A stretch of 64,000 bases of DNA, taken from contig NZ_CP059322.2 of NCBI RefSeq assembly GCF_013694245.2, positions 4,533,001 through 4,597,000 of the forward strand. The letters run 5' to 3'. Origin of the DNA: Micromonospora ferruginea (GTDB taxonomy: Bacteria > Actinomycetota > Actinomycetes > Mycobacteriales > Micromonosporaceae). Below are positions 29,350 through 37,181 of the stretch, piece after piece (the first letter of the stretch is position 1; every line of letters starts with the position of its first letter). The notes beneath the pieces were generated by a model that was not told where the DNA came from, searched no databases, and was given only the letters and a program-made list of their open reading frames with translations. A program made the position numbers and the translations under genes.

Positions 29350-31191
29350 ATGACGGACACCCTCGCCACCGGCACGGCGCGTACCGACCGGGAACGGGTG
29401 CTGGGCCGGCGCCGGGAACGCGTCGGCCCGGGCGGTGACCCGGTCGCCCCCGGTACGCCGGAGCCGGCGCTGCCGTCCACCGCCGTGGCCACCGACGCCT
29501 CCGGCGTGGTGCTGGACTGCGGCTGGGGCCGGCTGGTCTTCGGCCAGACCTTCACCGACCAGGTGCACGTGGCCGACGTGCTGCGCTCCGAGGCGAACGG
29601 CGCCCGGGACATCTGCATCTACCTGCGTGACCCGCACGTGCTGGTCTCCCGGCTGCCCGACGAGCTGTTCATCGACCCGTCGCTGACCTACCGGCTGCCG
29701 CTGGGCGAGCGCCGGCCGGCCGCCACCGAGGGCGGCGAGATCCCCGGGCTGAGCATCCGGGCGCTGCGCGACGCCGACGACGCGGACGCGGTGAACCGGA
29801 TCTACGCCCGCAACGGCATGGTCACCGCCCCGGTCGACGTGCTGGTGGACAACGCCGCCACCGACCGGTTCCTGCACCTGGTCGCCGAGGACGCGGCCGG
29901 CGAGGTGGTCGGCACCATCACCGGCGTGGACCACGTCGCGGTCTTCGACGACCCGGAGAGCGGCGCCAGCCTCTGGTGCCTGACGGTGGACTTCAACACC
30001 GCGCCGCCCGGCACCGGTCAGGCGCTGCTCACCGCGCTCGCCGACCAGCTCGACGCGCGCGGCCGGGCGTACGTGGACCTGTCCGTGCTGGCGGAGAACT
30101 CGGGCGCGATCCGGCTCTACGAGCGGCTCGGCTTCCACCGCACCGGCACGCTCTGCGTGAAGCGGAAGAACCCGATCAACGAGCGGCTGTTCCTGCCGGC
30201 CATGCCGGAGGGGTACGACGAGCTGAACCCGTACGCCAAGATCGTCGCGGACGAGGCGATGCGGCGCGGCATCCGGGTGGAGGTGACCGACCCGCACTGG
30301 GGTGAGCTGAAGCTGACCAGCGGCGGCCGGACCATCCACACCCGCGAGTCGCTGTCCGAGCTGACCTCGGCGGTGGCGATGAGCCGCTGCGACGACAAGC
30401 GGGTCACCCGGCGCATCCTCACCGAGGCCGGGCTGTCCGTGCCGCGCGGGCGCACCGCCACCGGCGAGCCCGACGACCTGGCGTTCCTGGCCGACGTGGG
30501 CCCGGTGGTGGTCAAGCCGGCGCGGGGCGAGCAGGGCAACGGCATCACCGTCGGGGTGCGGACGCCGGAGGCGCTGACCGCCGCCGTCGAGCTGGCCCGG
30601 CGGTTCTGCCCGGACGTGCTGATCGAGGAGCTGCGCGCCGGCGAGGACCTGCGGGTGGTGGTGATCGACCACGAGGTGGTGGCCGCCGCGGTGCGCCGGC
30701 CGGCGCAGATCACCGGTGACGGGGTGCACGACGTCACCGAGCTGATCGACCGGCAGAGCCGCCGCCGGGCCGCCGCCACCGGCGGCGAGTCCCGGATCCC
30801 GGTCGACGACATGACCCGCGAGGTGGTGGCCGAGGCCGGCTACCAGATGCACGACGTGCTGCCGGAGGGGCAGGTGCTGGCGGTCCGGCGGACGGCCAAC
30901 CTGCACACCGGCGGCACCATCCACGACGTGACCGCCGAGCTGCACCCGGCGATCGCCGAGGCGTGCGTGACGGCCAGCCGGGCGCTGGACATCCCGGTCA
31001 CCGGGCTGGACCTGCTGGTGCCCGCCCCGGACGCGCCGGAGCACGTGTTCATCGAGGCGAACGAACGGCCGGGCCTGGCCAACCACGAGCCGCAGCCGAC
31101 CGCCGAACGGTTCGTCGACCTGCTCTTCCCGGGCACGCGGGCACCGCAGCGACTCTGGTCGCCGGCCGGTGCGGCAGGCTCTGGGGCATGA
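29350..31191 (+). CDS. ngg: N-acetylglutaminylglutamine synthetase (GNAT plus ATP-grasp)
   Basis: 613 residues. After a 130-residue lead there is a GNAT acetyltransferase domain (about 130-290, with TAPPGTGQALLTALADQL and ENSGAIRLYERLGFHR). A C-terminal ATP-grasp ligase follows, like that of cyanophycin synthetase (VVVKPARGEQGNGITVGV, VLIEELRAGEDLRVVVID, VFIEANERPGLANH). Fusion of the two fits a single protein that acetylates glutamine and ligates the second glutamine. The product, amidated by the preceding enzyme, is an osmoprotectant. The stop overlaps the next start by 4 bp. Confidence 0.9.
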   Translation: MTDTLATGTARTDRERVLGRRRERVGPGGDPVAPGTPEPALPSTAVATDASGVVLDCGWGRLVFGQTFTDQVHVADVLRSEANGARDICIYLRDPHVLVSRLPDELFIDPSLTYRLPLGERRPAATEGGEIPGLSIRALRDADDADAVNRIYARNGMVTAPVDVLVDNAATDRFLHLVAEDAAGEVVGTITGVDHVAVFDDPESGASLWCLTVDFNTAPPGTGQALLTALADQLDARGRAYVDLSVLAENSGAIRLYERLGFHRTGTLCVKRKNPINERLFLPAMPEGYDELNPYAKIVADEAMRRGIRVEVTDPHWGELKLTSGGRTIHTRESLSELTSAVAMSRCDDKRVTRRILTEAGLSVPRGRTATGEPDDLAFLADVGPVVVKPARGEQGNGITVGVRTPEALTAAVELARRFCPDVLIEELRAGEDLRVVVIDHEVVAAAVRRPAQITGDGVHDVTELIDRQSRRRAAATGGESRIPVDDMTREVVAEAGYQMHDVLPEGQVLAVRRTANLHTGGTIHDVTAELHPAIAEACVTASRALDIPVTGLDLLVPAPDAPEHVFIEANERPGLANHEPQPTAERFVDLLFPGTRAPQRLWSPAGAAGSGA

Positions 31192-32372
31192 CCGCACGGA
31201 AACCCGAACCGCTCAAGCTCGACCTCGAATACCTGCGCCAGGTGCTGGTGGAACTGCTGGAGATCCCCAGCCCGTCCGGGCGTACCGACCACATCCAGCA
31301 GTACGTGGGCGAACGGCTCTCCGCGCTCGGGATCAGCTCCACGCTGACCCGGCGCGGGGCGCTGAGCGCCAGCCTGCCCGGGCCCCGGGCCACCGGCGCG
31401 GACCGCGCGGTCGTGGTGCACACCGACACCATCGGCGGCATGGTGAAGCGGCTCAAGGAGAACGGCCGGCTGGAGATCAACCCGATCGGCACGCACAGCG
31501 CCCGCTTCGCCGAGGGCGCCCACGTGCGGATCTTCACCGACGACCTGGACCGGGTGGTCACCGGCCAGGTGCTGCCGCTGAAGGCGAGCGGGCACCGCTA
31601 CAACGAGGCGGTCGACCTCCAGGGCGTCGGCTGGGAGCTGGTCGAGGTCCGGGTCGACGAGCCGGTGACCGACGAGGCCGGCCTGCGGGCACTCGGCATC
31701 GACGCCGGCGACTTCGTCGCGCTGCTGCCCAACCCGTCGATCACCCCCAGCGGGTACGTGAAGTCCCGGCACCTGGACGACAAGGCCGGCGTGGCCGCCG
31801 TGCTGACCGCGTTCAAGGCCATGGTCGACGCCGGCGTCACCCCGGCGGTCACCGCGCACCTGCTGGTCACCGTCACCGAGGAGATCGGCCACGGCGCCAG
31901 CCACGGGCTCGACCCGGACGTGGCGGAGATCGTCTCGGTGGACGCGGCGGTGGTCGCGCCCGGCCAGCAGTCCCGGGAGAACGCGGCCACGCTGGCCATG
32001 GGCGACGGCGTCGGCCCGTTCGACTACCACCTGACCCGCAACCTGGCCGCGATCGCCAAGGAACACGGCGTCGACCTGGTCCGGGACGTGTTCGACTACT
32101 ACCGCTCGGACGCGGCGTCGGCGGTCGAGGCCGGGGCGCACGCCCGGGTGGCGCTGCTCGGCTTCGGCGTGGACGCCACCCACGGCCACGAGCGCACCCA
32201 CCTGGACGGCCTGCACCAGCTCACCCAACTGCTCTGCCTCTATCTGCAGAGCCCGCTGGTCTTCCCCGAGTGGGACGCCGAGCCGGAGGGCGACCTGGCC
32301 GACTTCCCGTCGCTGGCGGTGCAGCCGGCCCACGAGGACGGCCCGCGCGAGGGCCCGATCGGGCTGGACTGA
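31188..32372 (+). CDS. M42-family metallopeptidase of the osmolyte cluster
   Basis: 394 residues. Metal ligands of the M42/M20 fold are visible: VVVHTDTIGG, the bridging aspartate in HLDDKAGVAAV, and the catalytic/metal glutamates in TEEIGHGASHG. M42 enzymes are usually aminopeptidases. In this trio the protein is always the third gene, and its exact job (turnover or trimming of the dipeptide) is not established to my knowledge. The ATG overlaps the ngg stop, so it is translated from the same message. No clear terminator follows within the next 20 bases. Confidence 0.88.
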   Translation: MTARKPEPLKLDLEYLRQVLVELLEIPSPSGRTDHIQQYVGERLSALGISSTLTRRGALSASLPGPRATGADRAVVVHTDTIGGMVKRLKENGRLEINPIGTHSARFAEGAHVRIFTDDLDRVVTGQVLPLKASGHRYNEAVDLQGVGWELVEVRVDEPVTDEAGLRALGIDAGDFVALLPNPSITPSGYVKSRHLDDKAGVAAVLTAFKAMVDAGVTPAVTAHLLVTVTEEIGHGASHGLDPDVAEIVSVDAAVVAPGQQSRENAATLAMGDGVGPFDYHLTRNLAAIAKEHGVDLVRDVFDYYRSDAASAVEAGAHARVALLGFGVDATHGHERTHLDGLHQLTQLLCLYLQSPLVFPEWDAEPEGDLADFPSLAVQPAHEDGPREGPIGLD

Positions 32373-32392
32373 ACGTCTGTGATCGAAATCCG

Positions 32393-32422
32393 TTGCCGAT
32401 GCCGCCGGGAAGTGGATAGCGT
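32393..32422 (+). promoter_or_regulatory. Candidate promoter for the rnz leader transcript
   Basis: TTGCCG (32393-32398), an 18-nt spacer and TAGCGT (32417-32422). The expected start is near 32429, a few bases before an extended Shine-Dalgarno. It lies in the 308-bp gene-free stretch 32373-32680. Confidence 0.5.
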
Positions 32423-32453
32423 GGCGGTACACGGGAAAGGAGGTGGTCCAGAC

Positions 32454-32492
32454 TTGTATAGCAATCGGACTCGTGAGGTGGCTGTCCGCTAG
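32454..32492 (+). CDS. Candidate 12-codon leader peptide with extended Shine-Dalgarno
   Basis: AAAGGAGGTGGTCC (32436-32449) matches the complement of the 16S rRNA 3' end at 13 of 14 positions, far more than any other gene here. Four bases later TTG opens a short frame reading (M)YSNRTREVAVR and a TAG stop at 32490-32492. Such a strong site before so short a frame suggests a regulatory leader peptide or a ribosome-loading site for the RNA that follows. I know no characterised homologue. It lies about 190 bp before rnz. Confidence 0.45.
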   Translation: MYSNRTREVAVR

Positions 32493-32495
32493 CCG

Positions 32496-32655
32496 CTGTC
32501 CTCGACAGTGAAAACTCGTCCGCCGCGAGGCGGGCACAGCATGATCGTCGAGACCGTGTGGCAGCGGTGCGGCGAAACCACGACAGCCACCCGACCCCCG
32601 GGGTGCCGGCCCAGTCCAGCCGGCCCGCGCGCGAGCGCGGAAGCCCCGGGGGTCG
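32496..32655 (+). promoter_or_regulatory. Structured 5' leader of rnz with a three-way junction
   Basis: Four local helices plus a long closing helix: CTGTC/GACAG (32496-32508); CCGCC-GCGA-GGCGG (32521-32534, GNRA loop); and a junction closed by 12 perfect pairs (32592-32603 with 32644-32655). The junction encloses GCCGGC/GCCGGC (32605-32610, 32619-32624) and CCGCGC-GCGA-GCGCGG (32625-32640, second GNRA loop). ACCCTTTT follows the closing helix, a weak T-tract, so an attenuator is possible. The rnz start is 25 nt further on. Confidence 0.55.
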
Positions 32656-32680
32656 ACCCTTTTCCGGGAGCGAGGACACC

Positions 32681-33610
32681 GTGTCGATGCGGGAGCTCGT
32701 CGTGCTCGGTACGGCCAGCCAGGCCCCGACCCGGGCGCGCAACCACAACGGCTACCTGCTGCGCTGGGACGACGAGGTGATCCTCTTCGACCCGGGCGAG
32801 GGCAGCCAGCGCCAGATGCTGCACACCGGCGTGACCGCCACCGACCTGACCCGGATCTGCGTCACCCACTTCCACGGCGACCACTGCCTCGGGCTGCCCG
32901 GCATGATCCAGCGGCTCTCCCTGGACCGGGTGCCGCACCCGGTGGCCGTGCACTTCCCCGCCGGCGGCGCCGAATACTTCGCCCGGCTGCGCCACGCCTC
33001 CAGCTTCTACGAGACCGCCGAGCTGACCGTCAAGCCGATCGACGCCGACGGGCAGCGGATCACGCTTGGCGTCGGCACGCTGGAGGCCCGCCGGCTGCGG
33101 CACCCCGTCGAGACGTACGGCTACCGGCTCGTCGAGCCGGACGGCCGCCGGCTGCTCCCGGAGCGGCTGTCCGCGTACGGCATCGCCGGTCCGGCGGTGG
33201 GGCGGCTGCTCCGCGAGGGCCACCTGGACCTCGACGGGCGCCGCGTCGACTCCGACGAGGTGAGCGTCGTCCGACCGGGGCAGCGGTTCGCCTTCGTGAT
33301 GGACACCGGGCTCTGCGACGGCGTGTACGCGCTGGCCGACCACGCCGACCTGCTCGTCATCGAGTCGACGTTCCTGGCGTCGGAGGCCGCGCTCGCCGCC
33401 GAGGTCGGCCACCTCACCGCCGGCCAGGCCGCGCGGGTGGCGGCCGAGTCGGGGGTACGCACGCTCGTGCTCACCCACTTCTCCCAGCGGTACGCCGACC
33501 CGCGCCGGTTCCACGACGAGGCCCGGGAACACTTCACCGGCGAACTGGTGATCGCCGAGGATCTCCAGACGGTGCCGGTGCCGCCCCGGCGGGTACCGTC
33601 GCCGGAGTGA
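32681..33610 (+). CDS. rnz: Ribonuclease Z (tRNA 3'-processing endonuclease)
   Basis: Metallo-beta-lactamase-fold enzyme that removes 3' trailers from tRNA precursors. 309 residues, a typical short-form length. The opening VVLGTASQAPTRARNHNGYLL, the zinc motif THFHGDHCLGLPG, the later AFVMDTG and LTHFSQRY are all family features. GTG at 32681 with GAGG upstream was chosen; ATG 32687 is the alternative. The gene sits behind an unusual structured leader. Its stop overlaps the next gene by GTGA. Confidence 0.93.
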   Translation: MSMRELVVLGTASQAPTRARNHNGYLLRWDDEVILFDPGEGSQRQMLHTGVTATDLTRICVTHFHGDHCLGLPGMIQRLSLDRVPHPVAVHFPAGGAEYFARLRHASSFYETAELTVKPIDADGQRITLGVGTLEARRLRHPVETYGYRLVEPDGRRLLPERLSAYGIAGPAVGRLLREGHLDLDGRRVDSDEVSVVRPGQRFAFVMDTGLCDGVYALADHADLLVIESTFLASEAALAAEVGHLTAGQAARVAAESGVRTLVLTHFSQRYADPRRFHDEAREHFTGELVIAEDLQTVPVPPRRVPSPE

Positions 33611-34116
33611 CCGTCTCCCTACGCCCCGCGACCGAGTCCGACCTGATGGCGGTCGGCGCCCTGCACCAGCGTTCCCGGGTGGCGGCGTACTCGTCGTTCC
33701 TGCCGCCGGAGGCGCTGGCCGACCCCAACGAAGAGGCGATGGGCCGCTACTGGGTGGAGCGGCTGACCTGGGAGGCCGCCGACCACCGGATGACGGTGGC
33801 CGAGCGGGACGGGCGGCTGGTCGGCTTCAGCTATCTCGGGCCGGACGACGAGGGCGACCCGGCGACCGGCCTGCTCAACGCCATCCACCTGGAGCCGGAC
33901 GAGCGGGGTCGGGGCACCGGCCGGGCGTTGATGGTGGACGCGCTGGCCGCGATGCGGGACCGGGGCTGGACCCGGGCGGCGCTGTGGGTGCTGCGGGACA
34001 ACGCCGCCGGGCGGCGCTTCTACGAGCGCGGCGGCTGGCAGGCGACCGGGCTGCGCCGCACCGACCGCATCGGCACCGTCCGCGTCCACCAGCTCCGCTA
34101 CACGCGTGGCGTGTAA
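33607..34116 (+). CDS. GNAT family N-acetyltransferase
   Basis: 169 residues of a single acetyl-CoA-binding GNAT domain. Motif A is AIHLEPDERGRGTGRALMVDAL and motif B is WVLRDNAAGRRFYERGGWQ. The substrate is unknown. GTG overlaps the rnz stop by 4 bp, so it is in the same operon. The TAA stop lies inside a GGGGCCCC-type palindromic repeat that begins at 34111, so the gene end is formed by the repeat. Confidence 0.88.
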   Translation: MTVSLRPATESDLMAVGALHQRSRVAAYSSFLPPEALADPNEEAMGRYWVERLTWEAADHRMTVAERDGRLVGFSYLGPDDEGDPATGLLNAIHLEPDERGRGTGRALMVDALAAMRDRGWTRAALWVLRDNAAGRRFYERGGWQATGLRRTDRIGTVRVHQLRYTRGV

Positions 34117-34168
34117 GGAGGGGCCCCCTTTTAACGCATTCGGTAGAGGAGGGGCCCCCGCTTAACAC
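34111..34168. repeat. GGGGCCCC-type palindromic repeat pair left of the protease gene
   Basis: Two related units, each with a GGGGCCCC core and flanks TAAGG/TTAAC, separated by ATTCG. The units are self-complementary and can also pair with each other. An inverted copy lies at 35189-35247, on the other side of the protease gene. The stop codon of the GNAT gene is inside it. Confidence 0.85.
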
Positions 34169-34198
34169 CTCCGCCGTTCGCTCTCAGCGGATGCGGGC

Positions 34199-35185
34199 AT
34201 GACCGTCCGCCGGTTCCGCGTTGCGGGCGACATGGACACCGAGGACACCGGGCGGGCCGACGACGCCGCGCTCGACGCGTACTCCCGGGTGGTGACCGGC
34301 GTGGCGGCGAAGGTGCTGCCCGCGGTCGCGGCCCTGGCGGTGCGGACGCCGCGCGGCGCGGGCGCCGGGTCGGCGGTGGTGATCGACCCGGACGGGTTGC
34401 TGCTGACCAGTGCACACGTCGTGCAGGGCGCGAGCGGCGGCGTGGCCGCCTTCGGCGACGGCACCGAGACCCGGTTCCGGGTGGTCGGTGCGGACCCGCT
34501 GTCGGACCTGGCCGTGCTGCGCGCCGAGGAGGCCGGCGTGCCGCCGGTCGAGCTGGGCGACGCCGACCGGCTGCGGATCGGGCAACTGGTGGTCGCGGTC
34601 GGCAACCCGATGGGGCTCGCCGGGTCGGTCACCGCCGGCGTGGTCTCCGGGCTGGGCCGGTCGCTGCCCGCCCGCGACGGGCGGCTGGTCCGGCTGATCG
34701 AGGACGTCATCCAGACCGACGCCGCGCTCAACCCGGGCAACTCGGGCGGGGCGCTCGCCGACTCCGCCGGCCGCGTCGTGGGCGTGAACACCGCGGTCGC
34801 CGGGTACGGGCTGGGGCTGGCCGTGCCGGTCAACCGGACCACCCGGCAGATCGTCGCCGACCTGACCGCGCAGGGGCGGGTGCGTCGGGCCTGGCTGGGG
34901 GTGGCCGGCGCGCCGGTGCCGCTGCCGCCGGAGGTGACCGCGCGGACCGGCCAGCGGCGCGGGCTGCGGGTGGTCGAGGTGGTGCCGGGCAGCCCGGCCG
35001 GGGTGGCCGGTATCTACCTCGGCGACGTGATCGTCTCGGCGGGCGGGCGACCGGTGCAGGACGGGCAGAGCCTGCAACGGCTCATGCTCGGACCGGCCAT
35101 CGGCGTCCGGCTGCCGGTCACCCTGCTGCGCAAGGGGGCGTACGTCGACGTGGTGGCGGTCCCCACCGAGCTGGGCACCCGGTGA
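34199..35185 (+). CDS. HtrA-like trypsin-fold serine protease with PDZ domain
   Basis: 328 residues. The catalytic triad is visible: His in LTSAHVVQG, Asp in DPLSDLAVLR, Ser in NPGNSGGAL. A PDZ domain follows (GLRVVEVVPGSPAGVAGIYLGDVIV). HtrA proteins degrade or hold misfolded proteins, usually outside the membrane, yet I see neither signal peptide nor membrane helix here, so it may be cytoplasmic. The start is uncertain: ATG 34199 or ATG 34232, both with weak ribosome-binding sites. The gene is bracketed by inverted palindromes 30 bp and 4 bp from its ends, so it may have moved as a unit. Confidence 0.88.
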   Translation: MTVRRFRVAGDMDTEDTGRADDAALDAYSRVVTGVAAKVLPAVAALAVRTPRGAGAGSAVVIDPDGLLLTSAHVVQGASGGVAAFGDGTETRFRVVGADPLSDLAVLRAEEAGVPPVELGDADRLRIGQLVVAVGNPMGLAGSVTAGVVSGLGRSLPARDGRLVRLIEDVIQTDAALNPGNSGGALADSAGRVVGVNTAVAGYGLGLAVPVNRTTRQIVADLTAQGRVRRAWLGVAGAPVPLPPEVTARTGQRRGLRVVEVVPGSPAGVAGIYLGDVIVSAGGRPVQDGQSLQRLMLGPAIGVRLPVTLLRKGAYVDVVAVPTELGTR

Positions 35186-35188
35186 GGG

Positions 35189-35247
35189 GTGTTAAAAGGG
35201 GCCCCTTCCTATACGCCAGGCGTTAAGAAGGGGCCCCGCCTTACATC
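35189..35247. repeat. GGGGCCCC-type palindromic repeat pair right of the protease gene
   Basis: Reverse complement of the element at 34111-34168 with scattered changes: two GGGGCCCC units with TTAA flanks around a CAG spacer. It ends exactly where the cbs stop codon (35248-35250) begins. It may serve as a bidirectional terminator for the convergent protease and cbs genes. Confidence 0.85.
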
Positions 35248-36618
35248 TCAGTGGGCGCCGAGGTGGGCGAGCAGGTCCTGGCGGGTCAGCACGCCCTTCG
35301 GCTTGCCGTCGACCAGCACCAGCGCCGCGTCGGCCTTCTCCAGCAGCCCGACCGCCTCGCTGACCGGCTGCCCGCCACCGATCATCGGCAGCGGCTCGCC
35401 CATGTGCCGCTCGATCGTGTCGTGCAGGTGCGCCTGGCCGGTGAAGAGCGCGTCGAGCAGGTCCCGCTCGGCGATCGAACCGGCCACCTCGCCGGTCACC
35501 ACCGGCGGCTCGGCCTTGAGCACCGGGAGCTGCGAGACGCCGTATTCGCGCATGTAGTCGATGGCGTCGCGGACCGTCTCGGTCGGGTGGACGTGCACCA
35601 GCTCGGGCAGGCCGCCCGGCTTGCCGGCGAGCGCGTCGGCCACGGTCGGCTCGGTGCCCGAGTCGTCCAGGAAGCCGTAGCGGGCCATCCACTTGTCGTT
35701 GAAGATCTTCGACAGGTAGCCCCGGCCGCCGTCCGGCAGCAGCACCACGATCACGTCGTCCGGGCCGGCCTTGCGGGCCACCTCCAGCGCGCCCACCACG
35801 GCCATGCCGCAGGAGCCGCCGACCAGCAGCCCCTCCTCGCGGGCCAGCCGGCGGGTCATCTCGAAGGACTGCTTGTCGGACACCTCGACGATCTCGTCGG
35901 CGACCGAGCGGTCGTACGTCGTCGGCCAGAAGTCCTCACCGACGCCCTCGACCAGGTAGGGCCGGCCGGTGCCGCCGGAGTAGACCGAGCCCTCCGGGTC
36001 CGCCCCGACGACCTTGACCCGCCCCTCGGACGCCTCCTTGAGGTAGCGGCCGATGCCGGAGATGGTGCCGCCGGTGCCGACACCGGTGACGAAGTGGGTG
36101 ATCTTCCCCTCGGTCTGTCGCCACAGCTCCGGGCCGGTGGTCTCGTAGTGCGAGCGCGGGTTGGCCGGGTTGCTGTACTGGTCGGGCTTCCACGCGCCGG
36201 GGATCTCCCGGGCCAGCCGGTCGGAGACGTTGTAGTAGGAGCGCGGGTCCTCCGGCGCCACGGCGGTCGGGCAGACCACCACCTCGGCGCCGTACGCCCG
36301 CAGCACGTCCTGCTTGTCCTGGCTGACCTTGTCGGGGCAGACGAAGACGCAGCGGTAGCCCTTGAGCTGGGCCACCAGGGCCAGCCCGACGCCGGTGTTG
36401 CCGCTGGTGGGCTCCACGATCGTGCCGCCCGGACCAAGGATGCCCGCCTTCTCGGCGTCCTCCACCATGCGCAGCGCGATCCGGTCCTTGACCGAGCCGC
36501 CCGGGTTGACGTATTCCACCTTCGCCAGCACGGTCGCCTGGATGCCCTCGGTGACGTTGCGCAGGCGGACCAGCGGGGTGTTGCCGATCAGCTCGACGAC
36601 GTTGTCGTAGTACTGCAC
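35248..36618 (-). CDS. cbs: Cystathionine beta-synthase
   Basis: This PLP enzyme condenses homocysteine with serine, the reverse transsulfuration route to cysteine. 456 residues. The PLP lysine is in NPGGSVKDRIALRM; TSGNTGVGLAL and GVGTGGTISGIGRYLKE are the cofactor loops. Two C-terminal CBS domains (from about residue 335) probably bind an adenosine ligand. There is no N-terminal heme domain. GTG at 36618 fits the VQYYDNVVELIGNTPL opening. From memory, metB and cbs are also near each other in mycobacteria. Confidence 0.95.
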   Translation of the reverse strand: MQYYDNVVELIGNTPLVRLRNVTEGIQATVLAKVEYVNPGGSVKDRIALRMVEDAEKAGILGPGGTIVEPTSGNTGVGLALVAQLKGYRCVFVCPDKVSQDKQDVLRAYGAEVVVCPTAVAPEDPRSYYNVSDRLAREIPGAWKPDQYSNPANPRSHYETTGPELWRQTEGKITHFVTGVGTGGTISGIGRYLKEASEGRVKVVGADPEGSVYSGGTGRPYLVEGVGEDFWPTTYDRSVADEIVEVSDKQSFEMTRRLAREEGLLVGGSCGMAVVGALEVARKAGPDDVIVVLLPDGGRGYLSKIFNDKWMARYGFLDDSGTEPTVADALAGKPGGLPELVHVHPTETVRDAIDYMREYGVSQLPVLKAEPPVVTGEVAGSIAERDLLDALFTGQAHLHDTIERHMGEPLPMIGGGQPVSEAVGLLEKADAALVLVDGKPKGVLTRQDLLAHLGAH

Positions 36619-36694
36619 CTCGTTGTGCCCTTCGTCGCGCCGCCGGCTTCCGCGGCGGCCGGTCAGCCGGTGTCGCCGCCCAGCGTACGTGTCG

Positions 36695-37051
36695 TCAGGG
36701 CGCCACATGCCCCGGGATGACGGAGCTGCGACGCGCCTCCCACTCCAGGAACCGTTCGGTCTCGGCGAGCACGCTGCCGGCCAGCCAGGTGACCATCACC
36801 GCGTCGTCGGCCAGCCCGAAGATCGCCAGCGGGATCTCCGGCAACAGGTCGATCGGGGAGACGACGTACGCTGCCGCGCCGGCCATCAGCGCCAGCCGCA
36901 GCCCGCCGTCGTACTCTCCGCGGCTGGTGGCCCGGATCATCCGGGGCAGCGCCGCCAACCGGGCGCCGAGCGACGGCCCGCCGCGCGCCCCGGCCGCCAG
37001 TGCCCGGGCCAGCGCGGCGAACGCGGCGCTGCGCTTCAACGTCTTCCCCAT
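36695..37051 (-). CDS. DUF1232 (YkvA-like) small membrane protein
   Basis: 118 residues from ATG 37051, preceded by AAGGGCGG. The family motif SPIDLLPEIPLAIFGLADDA is complete and forms the membrane-associated core. No function is established. It lies 76 bp upstream of the cbs start on the same strand and diverges from the SGNH hydrolase genes. Confidence 0.87.
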   Translation of the reverse strand: MGKTLKRSAAFAALARALAAGARGGPSLGARLAALPRMIRATSRGEYDGGLRLALMAGAAAYVVSPIDLLPEIPLAIFGLADDAVMVTWLAGSVLAETERFLEWEARRSSVIPGHVAP

Positions 37052-37181
37052 GATTCCGCCCTTCTCCGCCGACCAGGGTGCGCCCCCGGGGCAAGCCCAC
37101 CCCACAGGTACCCAGAACGGCCATCCGCCAGCCACCCGATCAAGGACAGCGACGGTCGTGCCGGCGCGATACTGTCGGCTC

